Shown: piece after piece, positions 44,501-52,600 of the stretch
Layout of the letters: each line of letters opens with the position of its first letter
Position numbering within the stretch: the stretch's first letter is position 1
Origin: Brevibacillus fortis
GTDB lineage: Bacteria > Bacillota > Bacilli > Brevibacillales > Brevibacillaceae
NCBI RefSeq assembly: GCF_003013395.1
Contig: NZ_PXZM01000036.1
Span: forward strand, 124,001-188,000
Length of the DNA: 64,000 nt
Direction of reading: 5' to 3'
Made by a program: the position numbers and the translations under genes
The notes under the pieces: generated by a model
Databases searched by the model: none
What the model was told of the DNA's origin: nothing
Seen by the model: the letters and a program-made list of their open reading frames with translations, nothing else

Positions 44501-47500
44501 ATGGCGAGAACTTTTGGCAGTCGAAAAAATAAGCGTGCACGATCATTTTTTCTCGCTAGGAGGCCACTCGCTGAAGGCCGCTCAACTCGTGACCAGATTA
44601 CAAAAAGAGAGAAAAACAGACATCACGATCAGGGATGTATTCCAGAACCCGACCATTCGACAATTGGCTGATCGTATCAGAGGTAGACAGCCGTTATCCT
44701 ACGCGCCGATTGATCGAGTTAGTCAAGCCGAGAGATACAGGGCTTCTTCTTCACAGAAACGCATTTTCGTGATGCATGGAATAGAAGGAGAAAGCACCAG
44801 TTACAACATGTCGGGTGTAATCGCGGTGAACGGTCAACTGGATGTAAGTCGAGTGAAAAGTGTATTTAAGGAAATCATCCAAAGGCATGAAGCATTCCGT
44901 ACTTCGTTTGCGGTACAGGATGGAGAAGTGTATCAGTACATCAGCGACCATGTGCCATTTGAGATCAAAACCATTCATAGCGACGGCAGGACATTGGACG
45001 AACTGATGGAAGAATTCCGGCAATCTTTTGATTTGACGAAAGCACCTCTCCTTCAGGTTTGCCTAGTCGAGGTCACAGCTACACAGCATTATCTGCTGTT
45101 CAACTCTCACCATATTATTTTGGATGGCATCTCACTGAATGTGTTAATGGAGGACTTTGCTAGACTGTATGCGGCTGAAGAGTTGTCTGCTCTGCCTATT
45201 CAATACAAGGACTATGCAGACTGGCAGTGGCAGAAGCGGGGGAGCGAGCTGTGGAATCAGCAGGAAAAATACTGGGTGGACATTTTCAACGACCGAGTCC
45301 CGCTCATGTCTTTTCCGCTGGATTATCCGCGTCCTTCTGTTAAGACATTTCAGGGAGATCACCATACGTTCTTCATTACTGATTCTACGTACAGTGATTT
45401 GCATGCTTTTGCCAAGCAGAACGAAGTGACTGTCCATGCTGTTTTGATGTCAGCTTATTACGTTTTGCTGATGAAATACACGTCTCAAGAAGATTTCGTT
45501 GTCGGTTCACTGGTAGCTGGACGAAACCATCCCGATTTGGAGCGAATCGTCGGCGTCTTTATCAACTTCCTTCCAATACGCAATCGTCCTCGTGCCGATC
45601 TTGTGTATACCGATTTTGTACAAGAGGTTCAGCGCAGTCTGCTACTGGCCTACGAACATCAGGAGTATCCGTTTGAAGAGATCGTTGCTCGTAGTGCCGC
45701 AGGTATCCAGCAAACGCAAAATCCATTGTTTGATACGATGCTGATCTTCCACAACCAGCGAGAGCAAGAAGTGCGGTTTACATTGGGCGACGTGCAATTT
45801 GAAGAGGTTCCACATGAATCGAAGACGTCGAAACTTGACTTTAAGCTGGATATTACACCACTCGCTGATCAGTTCAGGTGTGTGCTTGAATACGATACTC
45901 AGTTGTTTATAGCAGAGACAATGGAAAGCTTCGCTGATAACTTTTTGCGGATTCTCGCATCACTTCTGAAGCTTCCGAAGCAGCGACTGGATGATGTTGA
46001 CTTCGTCCCACAGCAAGCAGAAGAAGAGGGCGTGATGAACCGCCTTCATCATGTCGGGGTTGCAGTTCCAGAACTGGGTCCGACTCAAATTATGTATGGC
46101 ACTCTCGGCTTTGATGCAAGCGATTCGCTGCATGATCCGGAACAAAACGTGTATCTCTCGATGTGCATAAAACCGGGATGTGTGCCAATCGAGCTAATCG
46201 CACCTGTCGATGAAACGTCACCTTGCGTTCGTTTGTTGGAAGAGAAGGGGACGGGTCCATACCATCTATGTTATTCTGTTTCCAATATTACACTTTTTAT
46301 GAATAAATTATCTGATTGTGGATTTAAATACGATTTGGTTAGCGCTCCTAAGCCAGCGGTACTCTTCAATCATAGACAGGTTGCTTTTCTCTTTCTGGAA
46401 TCAGTGGGCTTGATTGAACTTGTAGAGAACGAGAACAACATGACGCATGACGAATGGCAAAGCAGCGATCAGCGATCGGTTGTCCGACTGCTTACACCAG
46501 ATGCTGAAAAGTCTCTGTCGTTCTTTACGTTCCTGGGCTACCGTGTTCATGAAAAATATCTGGATCGGCAATCACAAGCCAGTATCATCACACTGGGCAA
46601 AGGGAAAGAGAGCAACATCCAGTTAGTCGAGCCTCGAATGGAGAACTCACCAGAACAGCGGGAGCTCATGAAAAGTGGTTGTGGCGTTTACCAAATCGAG
46701 GATAGGGTAGCGAATCTGACCGAACGGATCGATACACTGATTGCGTGTGGTATACCAGTTTCTTTTACAGACCGGAAAGGAAGTAATCTGCAACTGACAG
46801 ATGCCCCCTACCTTCTTTTAACTAACGGAAAATCAACCGCACAAAGACCTAAGCCGATTCTAGGCGAGTTTCATTCGGAATCAGCACCCATCTTTTCCTT
46901 CGTCCAGGAACGTTTGCTGAAGCAGGAACAGGAAAATGGGATAGTGGCTGTCAGATGTTTTGACATTGAGCTTCAGAGCAAAATCGAACTGTCGTTTATG
47001 CAGCAAGCATTGCAAGTTCTCGTGAGACGCTTTCCTCAGCTGTCTCCACAAGGCTTTTCCGAACCGATTCCGCTGGAGTTAAGTGATTTACAGGAGAAAA
47101 GCGATGCAGAGGCAAGGATATGGCTGCGAGAACGCTTGGCTGCCGAGCAGAAGAAGCCGTTTGAGGACAAAGCAGGACGTTTGGCTCGATTTGAACTGAT
47201 AAAGCTGGCTGTAGACCGCTATCGGTTGATTGGAAGTCTTCACAGCTCCTTGAGTGATTGGCGAGGTCTCGGCCTTCTCCTGGAGGAATGGGAGGCTCTG
47301 TATCAGGCGATTGCAGAAGGGCGTGAACCAGCTGCGGAAGAACAGCCTCGTTACGAAGCATTCGCTGTTTGGCAGAAAAAAATGCTTTATTACGGACATC
47401 TTGAGGCCCAGCGTCACGAGTGGTTGAATGCAGTAAATCCACATTCTGCTCAACCATTTGGTACGGGAGGGGTCGCAATGCGACAAGTCGAGCAGTATAT

Positions 47501-48083
47501 CGACCCGACAGGTCACTCCGATTTGCTGCATGTAGCTACTCATTCCAATCAAGAGCTGGAAGACATCTTACTTGCCTCCTACCTGCTGTTGCTTCGACAA
47601 GTCACCCAATTACCTAATTTGACGCTTGGGGTAGTGATGACGAATCGGACGCAAGATGTGTTGGAACAAACGCTAGGCAACTTTGACAACATCGTACCGC
47701 TCACGATCGATATGCAGACGATCAGTTCGTTTTCACAATTATTGGATCAAACGAAGCAGGTATGTGCCCAGATGCAAACGTTCGCTTTGTATCCGTCCGA
47801 GCACTGGCAAGCGACGACGCAGATGGAATGGCCGACTCTTTTTGTCAATCAGACGATACCGTTCAAAGCTCAGTCAGCTGTCTGGAAACGTGAAGTCAAA
47901 CGCTCAGTTGAGCCAGAAATAGCCGGAAGTCCGTTAGTTCTTCAGGTAGCAGAAACTTCGGAAGGTATTCATGTTGTTTTTGCCTATGACCCATCTAAGC
48001 TTCAGAAGGCATATGTTGATTCGCTTTCGGATCGCTATGTGAAAATCCTAAAGATGTTAGCAGAAAAAACCAAAATAAAGTAA
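41562..48083 (+). CDS. NRPS2: C-A-T-C-VOC-VOC-C(degenerate)
   Basis: 2,173 residues (GTG 41562; ATG 41565 alternative). It opens IADILPLSPTQEGMLFYY, a COM-type acceptor fitting NRPS1. C1 (about 15-440; HHILMDG near 147) should accept the D-Asn. A domain (about 463-955): code D-A-V-L-L-T-L-I-S-K by my alignment, no match to a known code. T Ser near 1003 in LGGHSL. C2 (about 1060-1480) has an intact HHIILDG near 1183. Then VOC1 (about 1491-1627; LHHVGVAV, VPIELIAP, GPYHLCY, GLIELVE), which keeps all four metal-ligand positions of methylmalonyl-CoA epimerase. VOC2 (about 1638-1758) lacks the His pair. The C-terminal ~395 residues are a condensation fold with HSSLSDW in place of HHxxxDG, so catalytically dead by family rules. 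Confidence 0.87.
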   Translation: MMNKIDKNNIADILPLSPTQEGMLFYYRLQQDSKLYFEQHRLTLRGKFQLELFTQAVKMAIEANEMLRTVFRWEGLQAPVQLILKQKTLEIPYFDWSELPSTERERKLSALLSQDKQTPFTLELGNTIRIQVVRMELYRYEVIWSFHHILMDGWSSGILLREIFTVYGQLCSGLSPAIKQKAKYKDYLRFLKEASKEQSLSYWKDSLQGISSPTPLPYMRDRNEEQRYSSYHLRLSRTLTETLEETSKRYRVTISTLLQAAWGILLQKYSDTRDALFEVAYAGRPAHLTGVEEIVGLFIKTYPLRVKRTETTTVKDLLGVMTEEQHQMAPHLYVPAVELKNCSEMDAQTPLAHSLFVFQNYPIDKTLAGLELDFELENITSHETTDYPMVLEVTPGDEWTVHVNYQAWKFQAKEIESLALHYQSLLEQIAADPDQEIRDLTLLSDRERHEMIEEQMKVVPVPSNYCVHELIDQAAEKAPDAIALVQGKQTVTYKELQEQANRLSWALQKEVTDAGRPIVIMCDRSPEMITALLAILKTGCYYVPLDPDLPKARIEQIVSQIQPILIVTEGSYLELVADLQTRVFRLDEPASWAQELTQTPQRKAAPSSTAYAIFTSGSTGTPKGVRVKHDQLINALWWHIEFVGFSEQTRTMQIATLTFDASVVEIFCTLISGGTLCLLQRHENKSPQKLAAAIESQQANVILVVPTMYHALLDHVADGSLDSIQKVLCTGEMLSSSLVERHAALLPQAQMYNLYGPTENSISASGYCVPRQGPFENPLPIGYPSYNVRVFLLDQDFHLLPKGVMGEMYVGGMGVTEGYIADEERTRANYLLTPYGRLYRTGDLACWTDEGHLQYFGRKDFQIKIRGNRVELEEIEAVLRRQPGVREAAVVAIQESKRDPYLVACLVAMHPIEEHVLREALLTYLPDYMLPAFFVHLDGLPRTQSGKVDKTALQRLDYTQYRTGKEEAPADELEQQLAQIWRELLAVEKISVHDHFFSLGGHSLKAAQLVTRLQKERKTDITIRDVFQNPTIRQLADRIRGRQPLSYAPIDRVSQAERYRASSSQKRIFVMHGIEGESTSYNMSGVIAVNGQLDVSRVKSVFKEIIQRHEAFRTSFAVQDGEVYQYISDHVPFEIKTIHSDGRTLDELMEEFRQSFDLTKAPLLQVCLVEVTATQHYLLFNSHHIILDGISLNVLMEDFARLYAAEELSALPIQYKDYADWQWQKRGSELWNQQEKYWVDIFNDRVPLMSFPLDYPRPSVKTFQGDHHTFFITDSTYSDLHAFAKQNEVTVHAVLMSAYYVLLMKYTSQEDFVVGSLVAGRNHPDLERIVGVFINFLPIRNRPRADLVYTDFVQEVQRSLLLAYEHQEYPFEEIVARSAAGIQQTQNPLFDTMLIFHNQREQEVRFTLGDVQFEEVPHESKTSKLDFKLDITPLADQFRCVLEYDTQLFIAETMESFADNFLRILASLLKLPKQRLDDVDFVPQQAEEEGVMNRLHHVGVAVPELGPTQIMYGTLGFDASDSLHDPEQNVYLSMCIKPGCVPIELIAPVDETSPCVRLLEEKGTGPYHLCYSVSNITLFMNKLSDCGFKYDLVSAPKPAVLFNHRQVAFLFLESVGLIELVENENNMTHDEWQSSDQRSVVRLLTPDAEKSLSFFTFLGYRVHEKYLDRQSQASIITLGKGKESNIQLVEPRMENSPEQRELMKSGCGVYQIEDRVANLTERIDTLIACGIPVSFTDRKGSNLQLTDAPYLLLTNGKSTAQRPKPILGEFHSESAPIFSFVQERLLKQEQENGIVAVRCFDIELQSKIELSFMQQALQVLVRRFPQLSPQGFSEPIPLELSDLQEKSDAEARIWLRERLAAEQKKPFEDKAGRLARFELIKLAVDRYRLIGSLHSSLSDWRGLGLLLEEWEALYQAIAEGREPAAEEQPRYEAFAVWQKKMLYYGHLEAQRHEWLNAVNPHSAQPFGTGGVAMRQVEQYIDPTGHSDLLHVATHSNQELEDILLASYLLLLRQVTQLPNLTLGVVMTNRTQDVLEQTLGNFDNIVPLTIDMQTISSFSQLLDQTKQVCAQMQTFALYPSEHWQATTQMEWPTLFVNQTIPFKAQSAVWKREVKRSVEPEIAGSPLVLQVAETSEGIHVVFAYDPSKLQKAYVDSLSDRYVKILKMLAEKTKIK

Positions 48084-48098
48084 AAGGGGTAGGAGAAT

Positions 48099-49259
48099 AT
48101 GGAAATCAGATCCTCAATTAATTTTCACGACGAACGCTTTTTGATGTTTGTACTGGACCAGATGGCCAATGAGCTTGAGAGAAATGGCGGAGAAGCGATC
48201 CGCATGACTCTTGGGAAGTCAGAAATGCCGCTGCATCCCGAAATCATCAATTCCATGCAACAAGCATTGAACAGTTTTGAAAAATATTCGCTCGTATATC
48301 CTGGTGGTCTGCCAGAGCTGAAAGATAAGCTCTCGACCCACTATAAAACAAAATACGATGTGTCAATCAAACCGGAGAATTTCGTGATCAGTGTCGGTAC
48401 CAGCACACTCTTCCGTAACCTGTTCTACCTCTTGCTTAAAGAGGGCGATGAAGTGTTGTTGCCACTTCCGTACTACTCGCTTTACCATTTCTGCGCGTTG
48501 TTAGTCGGTGCGAAAGTTCGTTATTACAAAATTGATATGGATACATTGAGACTTGATGTGGAGTCGTTTAAAGAGAATTTTACAGACAAGACGAAAGTGG
48601 TCGTCATCAATACGCCAGGCAACCCATTGGGAAATATTCTTACAAAAGAGGAATTGTATACGATCGACGGCATCGTAGACGGACGTGCGGCTATTATCAA
48701 TGACGAAATTTATGCGAATACCTACTTCGATGACGAGTGCGAATCTGTTATGCAGCTGAAAAATACCAAGTCTACGTTCATCACAACGGATGCATTTTCC
48801 AAAGCGTATCGGATGTACAGCAGACGTGTTGGATATGCGATCGTACCGGATGAGCTGGTGCAGCCACTGACGGTCATTCAGCACCACACACTGCTTACAG
48901 CTGACCCAGTCGTACAGTTCGGAGCAATGGCTGCGCTTGATTACCAGCATGAGGTTGATCATTTAGTCCAACTGTACAAAGGTCGTCGGGACTACACGAT
49001 TGACGCTTTCCAAAATGTACCGGATGTCCGTGCTCTTCCAGCGAGAGGCAGCTTCTACTTCACAATTGACTGCGAAGCATTCATGAAGAGAAAAGGTATC
49101 AGTACCTCGCTGGAGTTGGCTACGCAAATTTTCGAGGCTACACATGTGGCTACTGTACCGGGTTCTGACTTTGGTATCCCGAACACACTGCGCCTCTCAT
49201 ACTCTGCCGCCAAGTATAACGAGGGAATTAACCGTTTGCGGGAATTTTTCACCACATAA
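48099..49259 (+). CDS. PLP-dependent aminotransferase (class I/II)
   Basis: A 386-residue fold-type I aminotransferase. The core is intact: Asn in NTPGNPLGN (about 168-176), Asp in AIINDEIYAN (about 200), Schiff-base Lys in TTDAFSKAYRM (about 232-242, Lys near 237), Arg in SRRVGYA, and C-terminal carboxylate-binding Arg in NTLRLSYS (about 363). The opening IRMTLGKSEMPLHPEI is the usual N-terminal substrate region. ATG 48099 has AGGAG upstream. It lies between NRPS2 and NRPS3, so it probably makes or trims a building block (for example an amino group on a keto acid derived from the aminomutase product). The exact reaction cannot be read. Confidence 0.85.
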   Translation: MEIRSSINFHDERFLMFVLDQMANELERNGGEAIRMTLGKSEMPLHPEIINSMQQALNSFEKYSLVYPGGLPELKDKLSTHYKTKYDVSIKPENFVISVGTSTLFRNLFYLLLKEGDEVLLPLPYYSLYHFCALLVGAKVRYYKIDMDTLRLDVESFKENFTDKTKVVVINTPGNPLGNILTKEELYTIDGIVDGRAAIINDEIYANTYFDDECESVMQLKNTKSTFITTDAFSKAYRMYSRRVGYAIVPDELVQPLTVIQHHTLLTADPVVQFGAMAALDYQHEVDHLVQLYKGRRDYTIDAFQNVPDVRALPARGSFYFTIDCEAFMKRKGISTSLELATQIFEATHVATVPGSDFGIPNTLRLSYSAAKYNEGINRLREFFTT

Positions 49260-49276
49260 AAAGGGGAAGAGTCGCA

Positions 49277-52200
49277 ATGAATGGACGTATGCAGCTCGAT
49301 CTGGATCTGAACGAGTTTAACCTGCTCACTGATGATGAAGCGAACTTGTTAACCCGAGTCAATCAGACAGACAAACCGTATCGCAACAAAGTGACAATCG
49401 CTGAACTGTTTCTTGAGCAAGCGGAAAAAACGCCTGATAGAGTTGCTGTGGTAGAGGCGGATCGAGAAAGAACATACGCAGAACTACACGCGGATGCAAA
49501 TCAGCTAGCCCGTATCTTGAAAGATGCGGGTGTAGTTCCTTCGCATCTCGTTGGAATTCTCGCAGACAGGAGCTCCCGTATGGTAGCGGCAGTTCTTGCC
49601 ATCCTCCAAGCGGGTGGGGGATACGTTCCGGTTGATCCGCATTATCCCCGAGCTAGAATCCGGTACCTTTTGCAGGATAGTCGCTGCAAGGTGCTTGTAA
49701 CAGAATCCATTTATCTGGATGAGATCATACCGGATCTACCTGATAGCATCGAAACGATCATTTGTTTGGACGAGACTTCCTTCCATCACGAGGTATACAA
49801 GGTCTATACAGCGGCAGATATTCGCTGCCAAAAGGATGAGGCGATCGCTCCGGCAGGTGCAGAGGATGATATTGCTTATGTCATCTACACATCTGGTTCG
49901 ACCGGTGCACCAAAGGGCGTCATGATTACGCACAAACAGGTCTTGAATACGTTGTTTTGGCTGGAGGAGACTTTTCCACTAAGCGAGACAGATGTTGTTG
50001 CCCAAAAAACCTCTATTTCTTTTACGGACTCGGTGTGGGAATTGTTTTGGCCGCTGATGGTTGGATCAAAGCTATCTATTTTGAAAGAGGAAGACGGCAA
50101 AGATCCGGGAGCGTTGTATGACTGGCTGCGGGAGCAACGAATTACAGTCACCCAGTTCGTTCCAGCGATGATGAATGTGTTTCTTGCTCATGTGCATTCT
50201 CGTAATGAACCAGATCCATTGCCTAATTTGAAATGGGTATTTAATGGCGGAGAAGCACTGACGGCTAATCTGGTTCGTGAATGGAATCGTCTGTTCCGTA
50301 TCGCGCGTATCGCCAATATTTACGGTATGACTGAATCAGCTATATACGCTTCCGTCTATCTTTGCACAGAGCAGCCCGCTGAAGAAGCACTCAGAATTCC
50401 TGTTGGTGTTCCCATTGCCAATACCCATATGTTCATCCTTGGCCAGACGGGGGAAATTTGTCCCCCAGATGTCAAGGGAGAGATTTGCATCGGAGGAATT
50501 GGCATCACTGACGGATATTTGGGCAAGCCTGAGTTGACCGAGAAAGCTTTTACCGATCATCCCATTACCGGAGAGCGCCTTTACCGTACTGGAGACGTCG
50601 GATTGCTCAGCGAAACGGGAGTGTTTGAATATCTAGGGCGGATGGACGATCAGGTACAAGTGCGCGGCTATCGTGTGGAACTGAAAGAAGTGGAACGCGC
50701 CGTCCTTCAGCATCCTGCTGTGAACCAGGTAGCCGTATTGGCTATGACTGATCAGATGGGTATGACCGAACTAGCTTGCTACTATGTGGTGCAAAAAGAC
50801 GGCGTTCATCCGGATGGGCTTCGCGCGCATCTGCTAGAGTGGCTCCCCGGTTATATGATCCCGAGTTACTTTACGGAGCTGTCCGAGATGCCGCTTACCC
50901 CGCATGGAAAGATCGACCGTAAAGCTTTGCATGCTGTAAAGCCGGGTGTCAGTAGTGATTACGTACCACCGGCAAATGCTGTCGAACAAAAACTGGCCGA
51001 ATTGTGGGCCGATGTTTTACAGATTCCATCGCCCGGTGTCCTTGATCACTTTGTCGGACAGGGAGGACATTCGCTAAAGGCCATTCAGCTTTTATCCAGA
51101 ATGGAAAGTGACTTTCAAGTGAAGCTTTCTATGCGCGACCTATTTGATGCACCGACGATTCGAGGTTTGGCGAATCGGATCACAGGTAGCCTCCAAGAGA
51201 TGGATCAAAAACCGATTGTCTTGCTCAGTGATCAGGAATATTACCCTGTCACGCCCGCACAGGAGCGACTTTACCTGTTGTGGCAGTTGGAAGAAGATGC
51301 CACCAGTTATCATACACCGGGAGTTATGCAGATGACCGGTTCCCTTGATCCACTGCGCCTTCAAGTGGTTGCGGATCAACTCGTCGCACGACATGAGGCG
51401 TTGCGTACCTCGTTTCATCTGATTGAAGGTCAGGTGAAACAAAAAGTACACAGTGACCTGTCCGTACAGATCGAGACATGGGAAGCAGACGAGGAAGATG
51501 TGGAAAAGACCCTCGAACGTTTTTTCCGGCCATTCGATTTAAAGCAAGCTCCCTTACTTCGTATCGGTTTCATTGAGCGCTCATCAGAGGAACATCTGTT
51601 GATTTTTGACATGCACCATGTCATTTCAGATGGCATATCCAAGTCCATATTGCTTGAGGAGTTTTGTACCCTCTACCAAGGACAGGTGTTGCCGGAATTG
51701 TCGGTACAGGCCAAGGAATTCGCTTGGTGGCAAAGAGAACAAGCTGCCGAGAGCGGTTGGGTCGAACATGAAGCCTACTGGTTGGATGTATTTTCCGGGC
51801 AGCCTCAACCGTTGGCAATCCCGACCGATTATCCTCGCCCACAAACAATGACCTTTGATGGAGATGAGTTGCTGACTGAGCTGTCTGGAGAATGGCTAGA
51901 AAAACTCGACTCGTTCACACGTCAGAGTTCTACTACGCTGTACATGCTTCTTATGTCCGTCTATTCTGTTTTGTTATCCAAATACAGCAATCAGGAAGAC
52001 ATCGTCATCGGCTGCGACATGGATGGCAGACAACGAGCGGAGTTTGGCTCTGTTGTAGGGATGTTTGTTAACACCTTGGCCTTGCGAAACTGGCCGAAGA
52101 AAGAATTGACCGTCCATGAGTATATCGGGCAGGTACGTCAAAACGTGTTAAGCGGTTTTGAGCATGGAGACTATCCATTCGATCAACTCGTAAGCCAGAT

Positions 52201-52567
52201 TCAATTGCCTCGCGATCCAGCAAGGAACCCGTTGTTTGACGCCATGCTGACCCTGCATCATACAGCGGAGCAGCAAAAAGTCCGTCTCGATCAAATCGAG
52301 TTTGCTCCTTACGAGTTCAGGCGCAAAGCTGCCATGCTCGATCTGGCTCTGGAAGTGGTTAAGGCTGAGGATCACTTATGCATGCACTGGCAATATAACA
52401 CGAATTTGTATAAGAGAAAAACAATCGAGAGGATGGCTCAAGACTTTGTCATTCTTTTGGAGCAAATGGTAGCCAACCCGAACCGAACCATCGGACAACT
52501 TCAGATCGGTCATGGAACAGTACAAGTAGCACAGGGACAAGTGGACGACGATGACTTTGCTTTTTAA
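49277..52567 (+). CDS. NRPS3: A-T-C with beta-amino-acid-type A domain
   Basis: 1,096 residues that start directly with an A domain and no C domain (ATG 49277, AGGGGAAGAG upstream). A domain about 38-555 (TSGSTGAPKG near 207). The A4 motif reads FTDSVWELF instead of FDxSVW: the usual Asp235, which binds the alpha-amino group, is Thr, while Asp appears at 236. The code is TDWQFGIIYK by my alignment. Asp at 236 with no Asp at 235 is the pattern of beta-alanine-type domains (VDWVISLADK), so a beta-amino acid is predicted. The core YGMTES also has Met for Pro. T Ser near 598 in GGHSL; C domain about 650-1070, HHVISDG near 779. It ends QVDDDDFAF, a possible docking tail. It should condense the beta-amino acid with the residue on NRPS4. 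Confidence 0.88.
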   Translation: MNGRMQLDLDLNEFNLLTDDEANLLTRVNQTDKPYRNKVTIAELFLEQAEKTPDRVAVVEADRERTYAELHADANQLARILKDAGVVPSHLVGILADRSSRMVAAVLAILQAGGGYVPVDPHYPRARIRYLLQDSRCKVLVTESIYLDEIIPDLPDSIETIICLDETSFHHEVYKVYTAADIRCQKDEAIAPAGAEDDIAYVIYTSGSTGAPKGVMITHKQVLNTLFWLEETFPLSETDVVAQKTSISFTDSVWELFWPLMVGSKLSILKEEDGKDPGALYDWLREQRITVTQFVPAMMNVFLAHVHSRNEPDPLPNLKWVFNGGEALTANLVREWNRLFRIARIANIYGMTESAIYASVYLCTEQPAEEALRIPVGVPIANTHMFILGQTGEICPPDVKGEICIGGIGITDGYLGKPELTEKAFTDHPITGERLYRTGDVGLLSETGVFEYLGRMDDQVQVRGYRVELKEVERAVLQHPAVNQVAVLAMTDQMGMTELACYYVVQKDGVHPDGLRAHLLEWLPGYMIPSYFTELSEMPLTPHGKIDRKALHAVKPGVSSDYVPPANAVEQKLAELWADVLQIPSPGVLDHFVGQGGHSLKAIQLLSRMESDFQVKLSMRDLFDAPTIRGLANRITGSLQEMDQKPIVLLSDQEYYPVTPAQERLYLLWQLEEDATSYHTPGVMQMTGSLDPLRLQVVADQLVARHEALRTSFHLIEGQVKQKVHSDLSVQIETWEADEEDVEKTLERFFRPFDLKQAPLLRIGFIERSSEEHLLIFDMHHVISDGISKSILLEEFCTLYQGQVLPELSVQAKEFAWWQREQAAESGWVEHEAYWLDVFSGQPQPLAIPTDYPRPQTMTFDGDELLTELSGEWLEKLDSFTRQSSTTLYMLLMSVYSVLLSKYSNQEDIVIGCDMDGRQRAEFGSVVGMFVNTLALRNWPKKELTVHEYIGQVRQNVLSGFEHGDYPFDQLVSQIQLPRDPARNPLFDAMLTLHHTAEQQKVRLDQIEFAPYEFRRKAAMLDLALEVVKAEDHLCMHWQYNTNLYKRKTIERMAQDFVILLEQMVANPNRTIGQLQIGHGTVQVAQGQVDDDDFAF

Positions 52568-52600
52568 GAAATACATGACGGACAGAAAAGAGGGATTGGC

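Noticed and set aside
46470..46840. VOC2 as a second active metal site
   Set aside because: The first-strand His and the mid-domain His positions are replaced (VVRLLT, GVYQIED), so it is treated as a structural or binding domain.
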